Positions 1 to 13,960 are shown, counted from the stretch's first letter. The stretch is DNA of 64,000 nt from Candolleomyces eurysporus (GCA_027579435.1 JANBPK010001039.1:1-64000); one strand, 5' to 3'. Numbers and translations are program-made. Notes: a model not told the origin generated them from the letters alone.

Positions 1-20
1 CTGCAGGTTATTCTGCCTAG

Positions 21-623
21 CTCACGGAAGAATACAGAAACCGCATTGGGCCGGAAGAGTGCTTTCGGTACCATGGGACAAAACGGCAATGCCAGCTTGG
101 AGTATCAACGAAGAAGCTCTGCTCTTCCTCATCTTGTGCTGTCTGTAATATTCTGAAGCGTTCCTTCAGTGTCGATGTCGCGAATCCTAATGGAGCGTAA
201 GTCAGCGTCCTCTGCTGTTCCCATGATATCGCTTACTACACTTATCTGTACTTATGTATGATATAGGTTTGGCCAGGGCATCTATACCTCGTCAGCCTCG
301 AGCAAGTGAGTCCTTAGTTTGTTCTCTCCAAATTTCGCATTAAATGTCCTCATCTCAGAGCCTACGACTTCTGCAACCAAGACGGTGCGCTTCTCCTGAA
401 CAAGGTCGTCCTTGGGAGAGTTAGGCAAGTGAAAGACTGGTACGAGGTTACGAGTTGTCCTCAAGGATACAATTCTGTAAGCTAGCCATCGTCAATCTTA
501 GTGCATGCAAAAGTTACTAACTTTCTCCAGGTTGTTTTCGAGCACAAGAATGGAACTCGCAACGAAACCATTCTCTACTCAGACGATGCCATTCGGCCTG
601 TATTCTTGATCATGTTCCAATGA
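21..623 (+). CDS. PARP-type ADP-ribosyltransferase, C-terminal catalytic part (5' truncated by window)
   Basis: Four exons read in one frame: 21-196, 267-305, 359-476 and 531-623, with an intron ending at base 20. The 141 residues match the end of a PARP catalytic domain, the fold that moves ADP-ribose from NAD+ to targets. Seen: a YHGT motif about 13 residues in, a Cys-rich stretch, GQGIYTSSASSKAYDF, and NETILYSDDAIRP just before the stop. These supply the H, Y and E of the classical H-Y-E triad, so catalysis should be intact; Glu suggests poly- rather than mono-transfer, but that is inference. Upstream domains lie outside the window, so the subfamily is open. It ends tail-to-tail with the next, minus-strand gene. 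Confidence 0.8.
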
Positions 624-1575
624 TTGATTGTCATTCGCGCTGTGAGGAAAACGGAGTCAACGGGAAAAGTCAGAACCATAACGCCAATGATGGGCCAGTG
701 AAGCCTATGTGTGTATTCAAGAATCTTTGATTCGTGGACAGGTATCTATGTTTGTTCCAGCAGACGTTGCCAAATTATTAGTAGAAGAGGCTTTCAGCAC
801 CACGGATCGTAACGACTGACGAATAAATCAACTCCTACTCCGACCACTGCGAATACTGCGAAATAGAAATGGAGCTATGAGGCTACTTCCACCGATTCCT
901 TCCTCAATACAGTGCCCACCTAAAGGAAGCGGCGGCAAGATGCTCGGAGATGGTTGTATGTGTCGTGCACCGAAGCCTTCCTTTACAATCCCCTTCCCCA
1001 CCTTTTCTTTGTTTGTATCCACCCTCCTTCCTGTCCTCTTTGCGTTCCTTGTTCTGTCCTGTTCTCTTCCTGCCCGCTGCGGCCGACGAGTTCGCTAACA
1101 GATAGATCTCCCCCACTCTTCCCACTCTCCTTTCTGAATCTGTGCTCCTTTTCGGTGCAGTTTCATCTCAGAAGGTATGGGAGTCATCGTTCTACCTTAC
1201 TGTCTCCATCCACGCTACTTCTCACCTTACCTAGATTCGTTCACCCCACAAAGGTGGCTCGACTCGATCTAAGAGTGAGCTGCTTGTAGAGGTCGTGTCT
1301 AGGACGTAAAAGTGTCCAGTGTCATCACACTGGAATTACGAATATTATTACATGCAAATAGAATACAATTACGACTATGTCACAGTAGCATAGTTCAAAG
1401 GTGTAAAATCTAATCAATGACAACCAGAATTCGATCCTGTCGGCGAGAAATTTGTTTGCTGACAGCCTCCTGGATATTGTAGTGTTTGCGTACGCCAGGG
1501 GTGTAGAAGATGGCCCTATTCGTGCATTCCACATTCAAGGTCTCCGTGAAGTCCTTCGAGACGTCGGACCTGTCG
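624..1575. other. Intergenic spacer between two convergent genes
   Basis: No supported gene. About 975-1190 is strongly pyrimidine-rich on the plus strand (CT tracts with CCTTCC-type repeats), which creates several overlapping open frames of low complexity that look spurious. Both neighbouring 3' UTRs must lie here. Confidence 0.5.
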
Positions 1576-3338
1576 CTACTTCTCTTGAGCCAAATCAAAC
1601 CAGATGTCCTGGCAAAGGTTGGAGTAGCCGAGAGGTGTCGGACGGGCGGCATCGAGGACTTTATTTCCAGTCTGGTCAGGGACGAGGGACCAGAATGAAG
1701 ACACTTCAACCGACAATTTTTCCGGGCTTACGTGTCCGTAAGGGAAGTACTCCAGTTCCACGGTAGGAAGATAGTGTGGCGGCAACTCGAAACCTCGTTC
1801 CTTCGCATCCTCATCGTCGATGTGGTATATCCACGCAAAAGAGCCCCGTCCCTCTTCCAGAAAGACACGGTCCCTAAAAAAGACTCGTTCGGCGGTCGTG
1901 GATTGTTTCTTTGTATGAGCCCCCTCAAAATTCGCACCGGCTTTGAAGGGATTGAAGGTCATCAAAATCTTGATTGCAGTTTGGAGCGTAGTCTTCTTCT
2001 CACTTGCTCTCTTCTCCTGGCTTTCAGATGAAGCCATCGTCCTAGGTTGGATTTCGACGACCCCCCAGAGAGGATCGGCAGTGTCAACCATGATTTTAAT
2101 GAATTTCTGAGAATAAGGGGACAGGGTGTTCTCGTCGGTTTGGGAAGCTTGCGATCTCATTCGGCTGAATTTGACCATTGCACTCTGTTGCGGGATATAC
2201 TATGACATATGGTCAGAAGGAGGTACAAATGGTCTCAGGAAGGTCTCACCTGGTAGCTCAGTGTGCCCTGGAGTTGGAGCCCCATGGGTGGAAGATCGGG
2301 CTGGTGGATCACGGCCATTCCCTGGAACTGAACATCACTCGGCTCTCCAGTCAGACCGCCTTCCTCTGGCTCTGGTGGGTCCTGGGGCACGGCAGCAGCG
2401 TTCCGAAGCCCTAACGCACTCTCCCCTGCCTCGATGTCCCCATCCGCGCCTTCTGGAACTGCCCCGCTTCCACTATCCTCTTCACCTCCTTCAACCCCAG
2501 AGACGCCTCTCGCTGGACCAAGACCGTTTGAATCTGATATCTGCTGTGCGTCTGACCCACCAAGGGTTGGTAGTTGTCCAGCAGCCCCAATACTCGCTGC
2601 GCCAGTGCCCTGCACTCCATCTCTATTCTGATTCTCTCCATTCGGCTCCCCTTCGGGAATAGAGGAGATGAGTAGCCCCTTCTCTATCGCATTGCTGAAC
2701 CGCAGATTGCAGACAGATGAAGCAATAACACGATCGAAGGTTATACAGTTCCCTTCTGCATCATATACCGGTGGCCTGACAGCTTTTCCTGAGGGCAAGA
2801 ATATCACGGAGGGATATGGTGCAGCCAGTTTTCCAACTTGCTCCAGGGCGGGTTGCTCCAACTCCAACTCCTCCATGGGATAGATATGAATTTCTTGGAG
2901 TAAGCTGGTGCTCCGTTCAAAAATATCTTTGTTGAATCCAGCTAGAACGGTGATTGGCGACTTGAAACCGTTCACGGCCTGGACGAGTTCATCGCGGCAT
3001 AGTCCCAGATGTTCTAACGCGGGCTTTGCTGCGAAAACTCCGTGACGAATAGGGGGCTGAGAAGCCGGCTGTGGATCTGGAGTCTCGCTCAAGCTCCCAG
3101 CTGGCGAAGTAAACGGGAGCCTGGATTTATGAGTGGGTCCTATTTTCGGGGCAGCGAGTGTCGTTCTACGTACCCGAAGGATTCTGAACAATTGACGATC
3201 CCTGCCATTGGTCTGCCACTGACGCTGGATACGGTAGATAAGATGGTTGAAAGTTGATCTATGTTTCAAGTTCCAGCTGACTGGTCTCCCATTAGGTAAG
3301 CATGAGCGCTTCCTCCTGAACCCTGGCATACTGCGCAT
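1576..3338 (-). CDS. Hypothetical protein, about 565 aa, function not recognised
   Basis: Two long minus-strand frames join across a clean 65 nt intron (2249 down to 2185, GTGAGA...CAACAG) in the same phase, giving exons 3338-2250 and 2184-1576. I do not recognise the family. The N-terminal half is ordered-looking (stretches such as HLGLCRDELVQAVNGF and PYPSVIFLPSGKAV). The middle is acidic and Gly/Pro/Glu-rich, probably disordered. The C-terminal 200 residues are again compact and Phe/Trp-rich. The start is uncertain: the frame opens at 3338, but a short exon further upstream (an ATG near 3405 followed by a GTATGT donor) is possible, and a GTACGT near 3170 could mark another intron. No signal peptide or membrane segment is visible. 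It is divergent from the Tra2-like gene. Confidence 0.6.
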
Positions 3339-3909
3339 CTCTCAAACACATACCTCACTCCCAAGCATGAGGTGATGCAGATATTCTCGGATTGAGCTGC
3401 TGTTCATGCGGCACTTTGGCATGTGTATCAGTAGTCCCAGCGATTGGCTAAAGGATAAGCGCTTCAAGACATCGGTGACCGGTCAGCTGGGCCTTCTGCG
3501 GCCTACCGCTTGGGTTCAGTACGCAGCTCGTGCGGACATGCGCAGCGAAAATCAAAAAACGACCTAAGGGGAGCTGACATATCGGGAACGCAAACAACCA
3601 CACGCCTTTGACTCGTGGGGGACTCCAAGGAAAGGATTGCCAACAGGGCTTTTAGAAGGTCGCTGAGTTGCAAGCTCAGACCCCAGCACCTCCGCACCCA
3701 TGCGCATCTTCTTTCACCTTCACCTTTCGGCTGCCGGCGTGTGGTCGTCAGCCATGCGCGCACCGACCTCTCATTTCGACTGCGCCTGCGCCCGCGTCCC
3801 GCTTCCAACTTTTTCACATATCATATCATATCCATATCGTATGACCAACAAGTTCACGACACTCCACGTTCCCTTCCTTTTTTTATATCCAGCATGGCAA
3901 AGTCAAGAC
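3339..3909. promoter_or_regulatory. Divergent intergenic region between the hypothetical gene and the Tra2-like gene
   Basis: Serves as 5' flank of both genes. Contains a small ATATC-type repeat near 3813-3840 and a T-rich stretch at 3873-3886 ending in TATATCCAG. A GTATGA donor at 3840 and that CAG could bound a leader intron just before the Tra2-like start. An out-of-frame ATG lies at 3894, 16 nt before the chosen start. Confidence 0.4.
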
Positions 3910-4915
3910 ATGGCCCCAACCAACGGCGGGATCAGCATCCCGAGTCAAGATTCCTCGTCCGCCAACCCCGGTGGTGCCCCTCCTCCTGGCGATACCGCCT
4001 CCTCAAACCAGAACAACGGCTACACCAACGGTGGTGGTCGCTCGCCTCTGAGGAATGGCGGTGGCGACCCGCCTAGGAGGTCGAGTAGGAGCAGGAGTCC
4101 CGGGAGGCGGGATAGGGATGATGATAGGGACAGGGATTCACGGTAGGCGCCCTTCTCTGCTCCTTGTCGAAGCTCTGGCTGACTGCTGTTTCATTTAGCC
4201 GTGAAGTCAACTCGAACCCCGGGAATAATCTCCACGTTTCGGGCTTGCATCACAAGGTCGATACGAGGGATTTAGAGACTGCGTTCTCCAAAGTTGGCCG
4301 AGTGAGATATTTTTTCATCCCTGTTCTTCCTCTATATGTTCTCGATTCCTCATCGTCTCGTTTCCACAGGTTAACAAGGCATCTGTCATGTACGATCCCC
4401 ACACCCGAGAATCTCGCGGGTTCGGTTTCGTGACTATGGAGACTTCCGAAGAGGCCGACGCTGCAATCGTAGCTTTGAACTCTACGGAGCTCATGGGGAA
4501 GATAATGACAGTCGAGAAGGTGTGTTTTGTTCCAGTCCTTGCTCGACTTTGCCGGAGAGTTTGCACATCACTAACAGATCTGTTTGTGTCTAGGCTCGCC
4601 GAGCTCGTGCCCGTACACCCACTCCTGGAAGGTACTATGGGCCTCCTAAGCGGTATGAATGTACGTCACCTCGACTTCCTAATCTCACTTTTCCCCTCCT
4701 GTTCTAACAGTAACCCCGGCCCAGTCGAACGGCCCTACGATCCCCGGCCATACGACAGCCGATACAGCAGGGACTACGACGACCGACGCGACAGCCGACG
4801 TGGAGGAAGATACGACGATTATAGAAGGGATGATTACAGGAGGGACGATTACAGGGATAGAGATAGGGGAGATCGTTACAGGGATGATAGGCGGTATGAC
4901 GATAGGCGGTACTAG
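3910..4915 (+). CDS. Tra2-like RRM/RS splicing regulator
   Basis: Five exons: 3910-4142, 4199-4301, 4370-4519, 4594-4652 and 4711-4915, phase-consistent, 249 aa. Residues 1-78 are a Gly/Asn/Pro-rich leader ending in an RS/RD-rich block. One RRM follows, with RNP2 (LHVSGL) and RNP1 (RGFGFVTM). After the RRM comes RARTPTPGRYYGPPKR, the linker typical of Transformer-2 proteins. The tail is rich in DY, DR and RY repeats. Family members bind exonic enhancers and act with SR proteins in pre-mRNA splicing in the nucleus. The start at 3910 keeps the frame; the ATG at 3894 is out of frame and would overlap as a uORF unless removed by a leader intron. It ends tail-to-tail with the Atg27-like gene. Confidence 0.85.
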
Positions 4916-5488
4916 TTTTCGTTCTTCAGGTATACTGACCTTTTGCGTGCGGTGAGGTGGTGTGTGAGGTGTTGTTGTTGTTGGTCGGTTGAAAAAAGTT
5001 ATATGTTTGCACTCTTCTTTTTTTTCGCTAGTCTCTTTCCCTTTTTCTTCTCTTTCAGATGACATCCCACAGCTGACCTGTTGCTGGGGCCTTCCCTCCA
5101 GTTGGCCCCAGTAATTCTTTGGCCTCGGGTTGCCATCTTCCTTCTTTTCCCATCTCCCGGTTGCGTTTTTTCATTCAGTCTGGCCTGATATTTGTTCCCC
5201 TTGCTTCTGATATCTCTCGATTTATACGTGCACGCCTTTCTGCAGATCGGTTTGAGTTTAATACATGTCTTTCTGAGGCGTTATTTTCTCCGTTCTCTCT
5301 TAAGCCGAAGCTTCAAGGAATAACACTCTGAATCTCGATTGGAGATCAGGAACGCTCACTTTGTCATACGCAAAAAGCAGCAGGAATTAGGTATTCAGTA
5401 TAGACAAGATATACAGTTCATCCCGTCGAGGAATGTATGTATGCAAAACCCAAACCAAAGAAAGAGAGTCAAGTAGCCAATCTAAGAA
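4916..5488. other. Convergent 3' UTR region
   Basis: No gene seen between two convergent stop codons. Holds a GTTGTTGTTG microsatellite near 4971-4984, T-rich tracts near 5020-5050, and an A-rich stretch on the right compatible with the minus-strand gene's poly(A) region. Confidence 0.5.
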
Positions 5489-7188
5489 CTACACCGGCCT
5501 ACTATTGTTTGGAGGGTGTCCTTGGCCCTGCGATGAACCTGAAGGTCTCTGAGCGGGCGCCTTCTTGGACGTCGGATCCTCCTCTTCCTCGTCGTCATCA
5601 TCATCCTCGTCGTCTTCCTCATCGTCATCGTCCTCTTCCTCGTCTTCACCCAGCATAAAGTCCCTCTCGGCCTGAGTCGCAGGCCTCACCTCCAACTTGG
5701 TCCGGACAGGTGGTGCGCCGAGTTGGATTTTAGGAGGCGGGGTAGGCGGTGCACCAGAGGACGACGATGCAGCTGCACTAGGGGCTACCAACGCCGCCTG
5801 CTGTGGTTGCTGATGCTGCTGGTGGTGGTGCTGAGCGGCATTGACAGCCTGGGCAGCTCTCTGCTGCGCCTCGGCGATCACCTGCGTCTGGTGCGACACC
5901 GGATTCGTCGCGATATTCAGGTTGGGGTTGGGTTGGGCAGCACCAGGCCTGGCGAACGCGGCACCGGCGCCCGCACCCGCAGAAGGGGCTCCTGCGTCCT
6001 CGTCCTCGTAGGCCCCACCGCCTCCGCGAGCCTGGACTCCCCCGCCGAGGACTTGGGCTTGGTGGCTGATCGGGTTGGGCGTCCTAGGTCCGCTGCGTGC
6101 GCTCCAGGGTGTGGGTGTCCGGCCACCACCGGCACCGTGGTTGAAACTGCCGTTGTTGCCTGGAATGTCGAGGTTTGCGGCGACGTCTTTGAGCCAGTCT
6201 AGGGCTTCGCTTGAGTGGTATTTCATGGATTCGATGGAGAATTGGGGTATTTGATCGAATCCGCGTAGTTCGAGGACGTAGCGGTTGTACAGGGTGCCGA
6301 GGATTGTGTAGAGCGTTAGGAGGGATAGGGTCCTAGTGTAGAGAGGGTGGGTTGGTTAGTTACAGGTAGGCAAGGCAGGGGAAATAGGGAGGTGAGGACG
6401 TACGTGACTGCAAGGAAAACGAAGAGGGACCAGATGAAGCCGCCTTCGCCGATAGGGCAAGCGTACTATGATCAAGGTACCGTCAGTATCGACCTCTCAG
6501 ATAATCATCACGCAGCAGGACGACATACGTGTGTCTTCCATTCAATAACGAATGCACAGGCCTCCTCGTCTNCCCGGGGGCAGTTGTGCGACGAGACGCG
6601 GTTGGCCAGGGCCAAAAATCCCTGGATCGCAGATAAAGTCGATCACAGTGGAAGCACGGATATCCAACGTGTCTCCTTGAGGTGATTTGCACTTCGATCC
6701 GTCTGACAAGACCAATCTTGGTCGGTTGTCGATCACACTCAGTGTCGTGTTGACTTTGCTATCGGTCGTGTCAGTTGTTTCTGAGATGAATTTTGTCGTG
6801 CATAGAGGCGCACCCAATGACGAAATCTCCATGCCCCCTCCTCACAAACGCTGCAATCTCATCATCGCTAATCGACCCATCCTTAATACCAAACGTTTCT
6901 GTGCGCACGCTCTGACAAGCGTTTATCGGGAATATTTCAGCGTCGGTGCCTGTTACGTGGTAGTCATTCCTATACAAAGAGGCTTATCAGCAGCAGTTCA
7001 CAAACCAAAGGAATAGGAACCAGGAAGGTGATGATGATAGAAACTCTCACCCACTTCGATTTGAGCGCCGTTAAATCGAAAAACTTGCCCTTCTCGTGAA
7101 TCGTACAAGGCTTTTCAGCAGCATAAACACTCGTCGTCGAGACGATAGAGAACAAAGCCCAGAAGACAGCTGCCTTGGAGGACACCAT
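5489..7188 (-). CDS. Atg27/mannose-6-phosphate-receptor-homology type I membrane protein
   Basis: Five exons: 7188-7055, 6969-6814, 6758-6529, 6465-6404 and 6332-5489, about 474 aa. N-terminal signal peptide (hydrophobic WALFSIVSTTSVYA, cut before AEKPC). The lumenal MRH-like domain carries CTIHEKGKFFDL, spaced cysteines, and CAFVIEWKTHYACP. One membrane helix follows (about FIWSLFVFLAV onward). The cytosolic tail starts YNRYVLELRGFDQIPQF and is long, with Ala/Gln/Pro-rich and Asp/Glu-rich runs. Atg27-type proteins cycle between Golgi, endosome and vacuole and support autophagy. The N at 6572 adds one base: removing it joins LVAQLPPG to DEEACAFVIEW in frame, so this is not a pseudogene. The first intron uses GTGGGT, shown by phase. 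Could also be an MRH sorting receptor. Confidence 0.75.
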
Positions 7189-7426
7189 GGCGAGACGATG
7201 CAAGTTGCGCCTGCTGGTCGTCCCCAGTGCTGTAGCCCGCAATGATCACGGACCCCCAATTGGGACGGTCTCCGGGACGCACGTGCTGTCACGCCTGGAT
7301 CACATCACGTTTCACCCAAAGCGTGACACCTCCCGCACAACCCCGAGAAACGAAACCGACGAATAGGCTGCTCGACGTTGCCAACGACCTCCCTTCCGCT
7401 CCGCCAGCAGGCTGTAAAACCAAAAC
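7189..7426. promoter_or_regulatory. Bidirectional promoter, Atg27-like gene / NDUFS2
   Basis: Only 238 bp separate the two divergent start codons (7188 on the minus strand, 7427 on the plus strand), so both genes must share this segment. GC-rich on the right; no clear TATA box seen. Confidence 0.6.
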
Positions 7427-9456
<2,030 letters not shown>

Positions 9457-10259
9457 ATACTCAGATAGAAGACAGAGTAGCGGTTGTTGTTTCGTTTTAT
9501 TAATACATACGCATTCGTTTTTCTCTCTTATTTCTCCGCGTCTCGTGTTCGTACCGCCTTTCGAGTGAGGATTACGGCTGTGTTCTATTGGATGGCAAGC
9601 GGTTTGAGTGACAGCAGACTAAACAGACCCACTCCCTGTTTTTCCGATTATCTTCCGACTACCTGACTTATCAGTTTATACAATTTTGACGACATAGCAC
9701 AGCGCTATGCACCGCGATTAAGTTTGACTGGAGCGAGCTTGCCATCGGTCTCGATTCTTCTCCGACACTCACGCCTCTGGGATAAGATCGCGGGCTTGAC
9801 GTTTCACCGGAAACCACGTTAAGGTTAGTGGAAAACATATGGCGATCTGTGTATGTCACTTCCATATGAGAGTCACTTAGACTGTTTCTGGTGCTGTGCT
9901 GATTGGNTTTTTTTCGCAATTTGCTCTTCTTTCTTATTCTCTTCCGTGGCGAACGACTCACCTTTCCACCGTAGTCCTCGCAATCTTTGAACACGGAGAT
10001 TATCAATTGATCCTCCGGGATCTGGATCGAGGCACCAAGAGAAAATGGGANTTTTTTTCTCCTTGTCGTCTTTACACTCCATCATCATCAGTGCCGGAAA
10101 GGAATCTTTCACATCGCTCAGCACCCCATATAGATATATGGGTGGTCTCTCAGCGCTTTCAAAATCGAGTCTAGGAGATAGGGTGGTTCCCAAGTCTGCA
10201 AAACGGGAGTGCAGCAGCAGGTATACTCGGGAGTGATATTAATGAAGGGTCAACGATAA

Positions 10260-10280
10260 GCTAGTACTATTAGTACTAGC
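10260..10280. repeat. Perfect 21 bp palindrome
   Basis: Left arm GCTAGTACTA, a single central T, right arm TAGTACTAGC, the exact reverse complement of the left arm. Flanking bases do not extend the pairing. Could be a protein-binding site or a cruciform-prone sequence; no gene is supported beside it. Confidence 0.85.
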
Positions 10281-13200
10281 ACCACCCTATTCCCTGGAAT
10301 TCATGACATGTTTTACAGCTGGTCACCAGAGCAGCGAGCCGGGAACAGGAGTACTGTGGACTTGCTGGTGAGAAAAGTCAGGAAATAATGAAGGGTAAAA
10401 TGATGTATGTAAGCGCGCCGTCCCATGGCCCATGGCAAGAAGTCCAATTTACTGTGGCGTGAGACAAGGGTGAGGCGCGCACGCCTCTTTCACCTTGACA
10501 CCCACCTTGCGAACCGTTTCGCATTCTCACCGCGCACGGAGATTACAGTGCTCCCTCAAGATCGTCTAAGGTTGAAGGGCGGTAAGGCTGGCGGTGGCGA
10601 CGCTAGCCGGTGTACGTGACGGCTTTGAGTCCCTTGGTAACCCGCGCCGCCATAGCCTTATCGCTGTTGTTGTTCAGCGGACACCGGCTTGAACCTGAAC
10701 CAGGAGATAAGCATGCTGGAAGCTGGTACAAAGGTGAGTAAGTAACGGCATTGCGCAATGTGTATTTTTCATTCCAAGGACCGAGTTGACGACGACCCTT
10801 TGTCTAGCAGTGCACCGATGATTGTGGATGTCCGCGTCGGGTCAAGGCTTTCGTTATTTTACTCGAGCTCCCTACTTCGAGTCGACGACAACGACTTCTT
10901 TCGCTTATGCGGTCGCGTACTCTGTTGGTTCATTCAATGCCTATCACCGTCCCGGTCTCGGCCTGGCCAAGGTTCGTTACTCTTCGTCGAACATGTACGT
11001 TCTAGCTTTCATTCTTTGCACCTTCTTTTCTGTTCTTCTGTCGTTATTTTGATTACCCTTTCCTATTAGCTGCTCTTCCTTTCTCGTGACGCTCGAGCAC
11101 TGAGTATCATCTTGACAGCCATGCAGGTGAACCTAGGTGAACCGACCTCACCAATGTTTCTCCTGAGATCTGTCCGTGCAGGTTGGAGGTGGCCCCCGAA
11201 TCACGCGCGTGGACCTCTCAGTTGGTAACGGCATCGCACAGGATGGGAGTTCCTCCGGGGTCTTCCCTTCTGCTGCCTTGTCGATCTTCGACAAAAGATG
11301 TTCGCGGAGTTCGTTATTGTCGATTGATTGTCTCAAAGCAGATAGGCAGAGAATTATTGGCCCCTAGCGGACGCACAGCGGTTAGTCACATTTTAACCCC
11401 AGCCAGTAGAGACTCACTTTCAGTGGCATGCGAAAGATCTCGCATTGTTGATCTTCGTGTCGACTCTCGAGTTCACCGCGCGCGCAGGATTCTCACCAAG
11501 TGACGAGAATTGTTTGATGAATAGTGAGCGCNTTTTTTCGACCTGNAAAAAAAGTATACGTACCTCCTGATCATGGTTTTTTCTCTTCTGATGATCTGCG
11601 GTGGCCTCGATCGTCTTGTCTTGAAGGAGTTCTACTACACATTCTGATCCAGTCGGATGGACTGTACAGCATAGTACCACATACTACCACATGCAGCATC
11701 AGGTGAGGTGACCCGCGAGGGTGGGGTAACGTAACATAATCTAAAGATTTGCCTTGGCTCTCCTATGTCTGGTTTCCCCAAACTTCTCGACTTTTCGAAT
11801 TCGAATCCATGTTGTTAACTACCTCGTTCATCCAGGGTCCGCCGGAGAACTTCAGAACCCAAAGGGCTTATCTACCCCTTGCCAGTGCTGGGACTTGCGT
11901 CGAACAACAGATCTACGCTGTGTATTATGTGAGTGTCTGAGCTTTGTCCGAGTCCCGACGATCGATGAACTGGTTTGGCTAATACTGTGGTATCGAAGCA
12001 CTTCTTTTCTGCTAGGATACCGCGAAGGGGATCTGAATCGACAGAATCAAATGTTAACGAAAGAACAAATGAACTGCCTTGCAACGTGCCCATGAAGAAG
12101 GGCGTAAGTTTGACTGAACTGGCTTTTGGCTCCCGCGCAGACTGACTCTATGGTCGGATATCAGACTTGCTTGAATGGGCCCTCGGTTCTTTGAACTCTC
12201 CATGGATATGGGTCCTTGGCTGACTGCTTGTTGAGTAGTGAATGGGGTTCCCGTTTATTCTGGTTCTATAGAATTCCTTCGACTCGAAGCGAGGTAGCCA
12301 TACACTCGGATAAATTGGGGTCTATTGCTGTCAAATTACGAATGTTTGGACCCCCTCGAGGTGTTCCAAAGCAAACATACGTCCCTCCGTGTATTCAATT
12401 CAGTCAATACTTGTGCTCAGATGTACCCCATATGACTGCCGGGCCTAGGTCTTTTCCGGATGACAAGAAAAAGACGGGAACTGTATTCCTGGGGAATGTG
12501 ACCTCTATTACCTTTACCTTTTGCCCTCCCTTCGTTCTGTGGGACCCTCCTAGCCTTTTAGAGGCTCTAATTTCAGCTATGGGTATTAGGGAGTGATCCG
12601 ATGCCGTACAGCTCGAACGCCTCATCTGTGCCGTACCTCACTCCCCTCGGGCTCACTTGATACTACTGTGAGTGCTGTCAAGTCGACTTATCTATGATCG
12701 GTGAACGCCCAGGCTAGCAGCCGCCCTTGTGTGGCGCGTCTAAATTTGATCTCCCTTCCGTATTTTTTCTCTATAGATACATGCATACATATATAGAATA
12801 TGCCCGAGTTTGGGGTGGGACAACGGCGGCGGCGGCGGATGCACATGCTTGGTGCCAGTCCAGGTGTCATGCACACTCCCGGACAGATGATGTGTTCACG
12901 CAAACGTTAACAAGGCTACCAAGGCTATCTGCCCACTCGATCAGATACGCGGCGGACTCAACGGCTCGGTGACCTGTTTCGTGATCACGACAACACACCG
13001 CATGCTCTCTTGAAACGTTGTGGCAGGCACACGCTGTATTTGGGGCGCATTTCAAAAGGTTGTTATGTTAATTGTTAATTGTAAATTGTCAATTTAATAT
13101 GGTGTGACATGTCTGGCGGCGGCCCTGTTTCGTCAAAGGGTGAGTGATTTGCATCTACAGCATAACTATCTGGATATAGATGTTTTGTGCTGGGTTCACT

Positions 13201-13910
13201 CGACCTGTTGGGGTTCCCGATTTGACTGTGGCGTTGGCTAGGTTTCCAGAAGGACTGAGTAAGGGTCAGTCAAGTGGTTTGTAATCACGTTCTCCTTCGA
13301 TGTGTTCCTTACTCGCTAGCGACTTTCTCCCTTCAGGTTTGTTTCCATGCAATCCCATCCGGTGAATGGCATCAAGTACTAACGGTTTTCTCTGGAACTT
13401 CGACTTCTCCAATGTCGCTCACAATATGACCCAAATACCGATAGTGGCAAATGTGATCCAAAGGATTGGATGATTTCATCTTATTTTCCCTTTCTGCTGA
13501 AAACTCTATCGTGTCAGAAGGAGGATAGTGAACTTTTGGGCGGCATCCATGGTTCCGCCACTCTGCTGGTCCCGAATTCCCCAAATTTCTCTCAAATTTT
13601 GACGCCCCTCCCTTTAGCCGCATACCTTGCCGTAATAGCCTTCCATACCTTTGGGACCTGTAACTTAAATTGGGAATACTTGCCAGTACAAATTGAACTG
13701 AAGTACTATCATCGGAGTGGAGTTGCAAAAAATTTCGTTGACTGATGTTTATCTCGTCGCTCACTAAACGGTGTGTTCTAAGAATCTACACGATCGTTGA
13801 CGTACTTCTTTCAAAGGGTTCTACAAGGCCTTTCGCTCAAGCACCTACTTTTGAGCGAGCCAGACGGATGCCGGTGGAAAAAGTGCCCAAAGGCAGGGAG
13901 TTGCACAAGC

Positions 13911-13960
13911 GGATGTCACGAAATGTCACAAAATGTCACGGATTCTGACAGAATGTCACG
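13911..13960 (+). repeat. Five imperfect 10 bp tandem repeats around TGTCAC
   Basis: Units in order: GGATGTCACG, AAATGTCACA, AAATGTCACG, GATTCTGACA, GAATGTCACG. TGTCAC starts at 13914, 13924, 13934 and 13954; the fourth unit is degenerate. The spacing is one DNA helical turn, so all sites face the same side. It may be a small minisatellite or a cluster of binding sites. Confidence 0.8.

Noticed and set aside
877..1289. Overlapping plus- and minus-strand frames rich in Pro, Ser, Leu and Arg
   Set aside because: They arise from a pyrimidine-rich tract and have no domain, no splice support and low complexity.
5723..6202. Arg-rich 159-codon plus-strand frame
   Set aside because: Exact antisense of the Atg27-like tail; an Arg/Gly-rich shadow of Ala/Pro/Glu codons.
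10822..11500. Plus-strand spliced gene around SFAYAVAYSVGSFNAYH
   Set aside because: Competing frames look equally good and the following GT/AG pairs do not give a continuous protein; left as part of the gene-free region.
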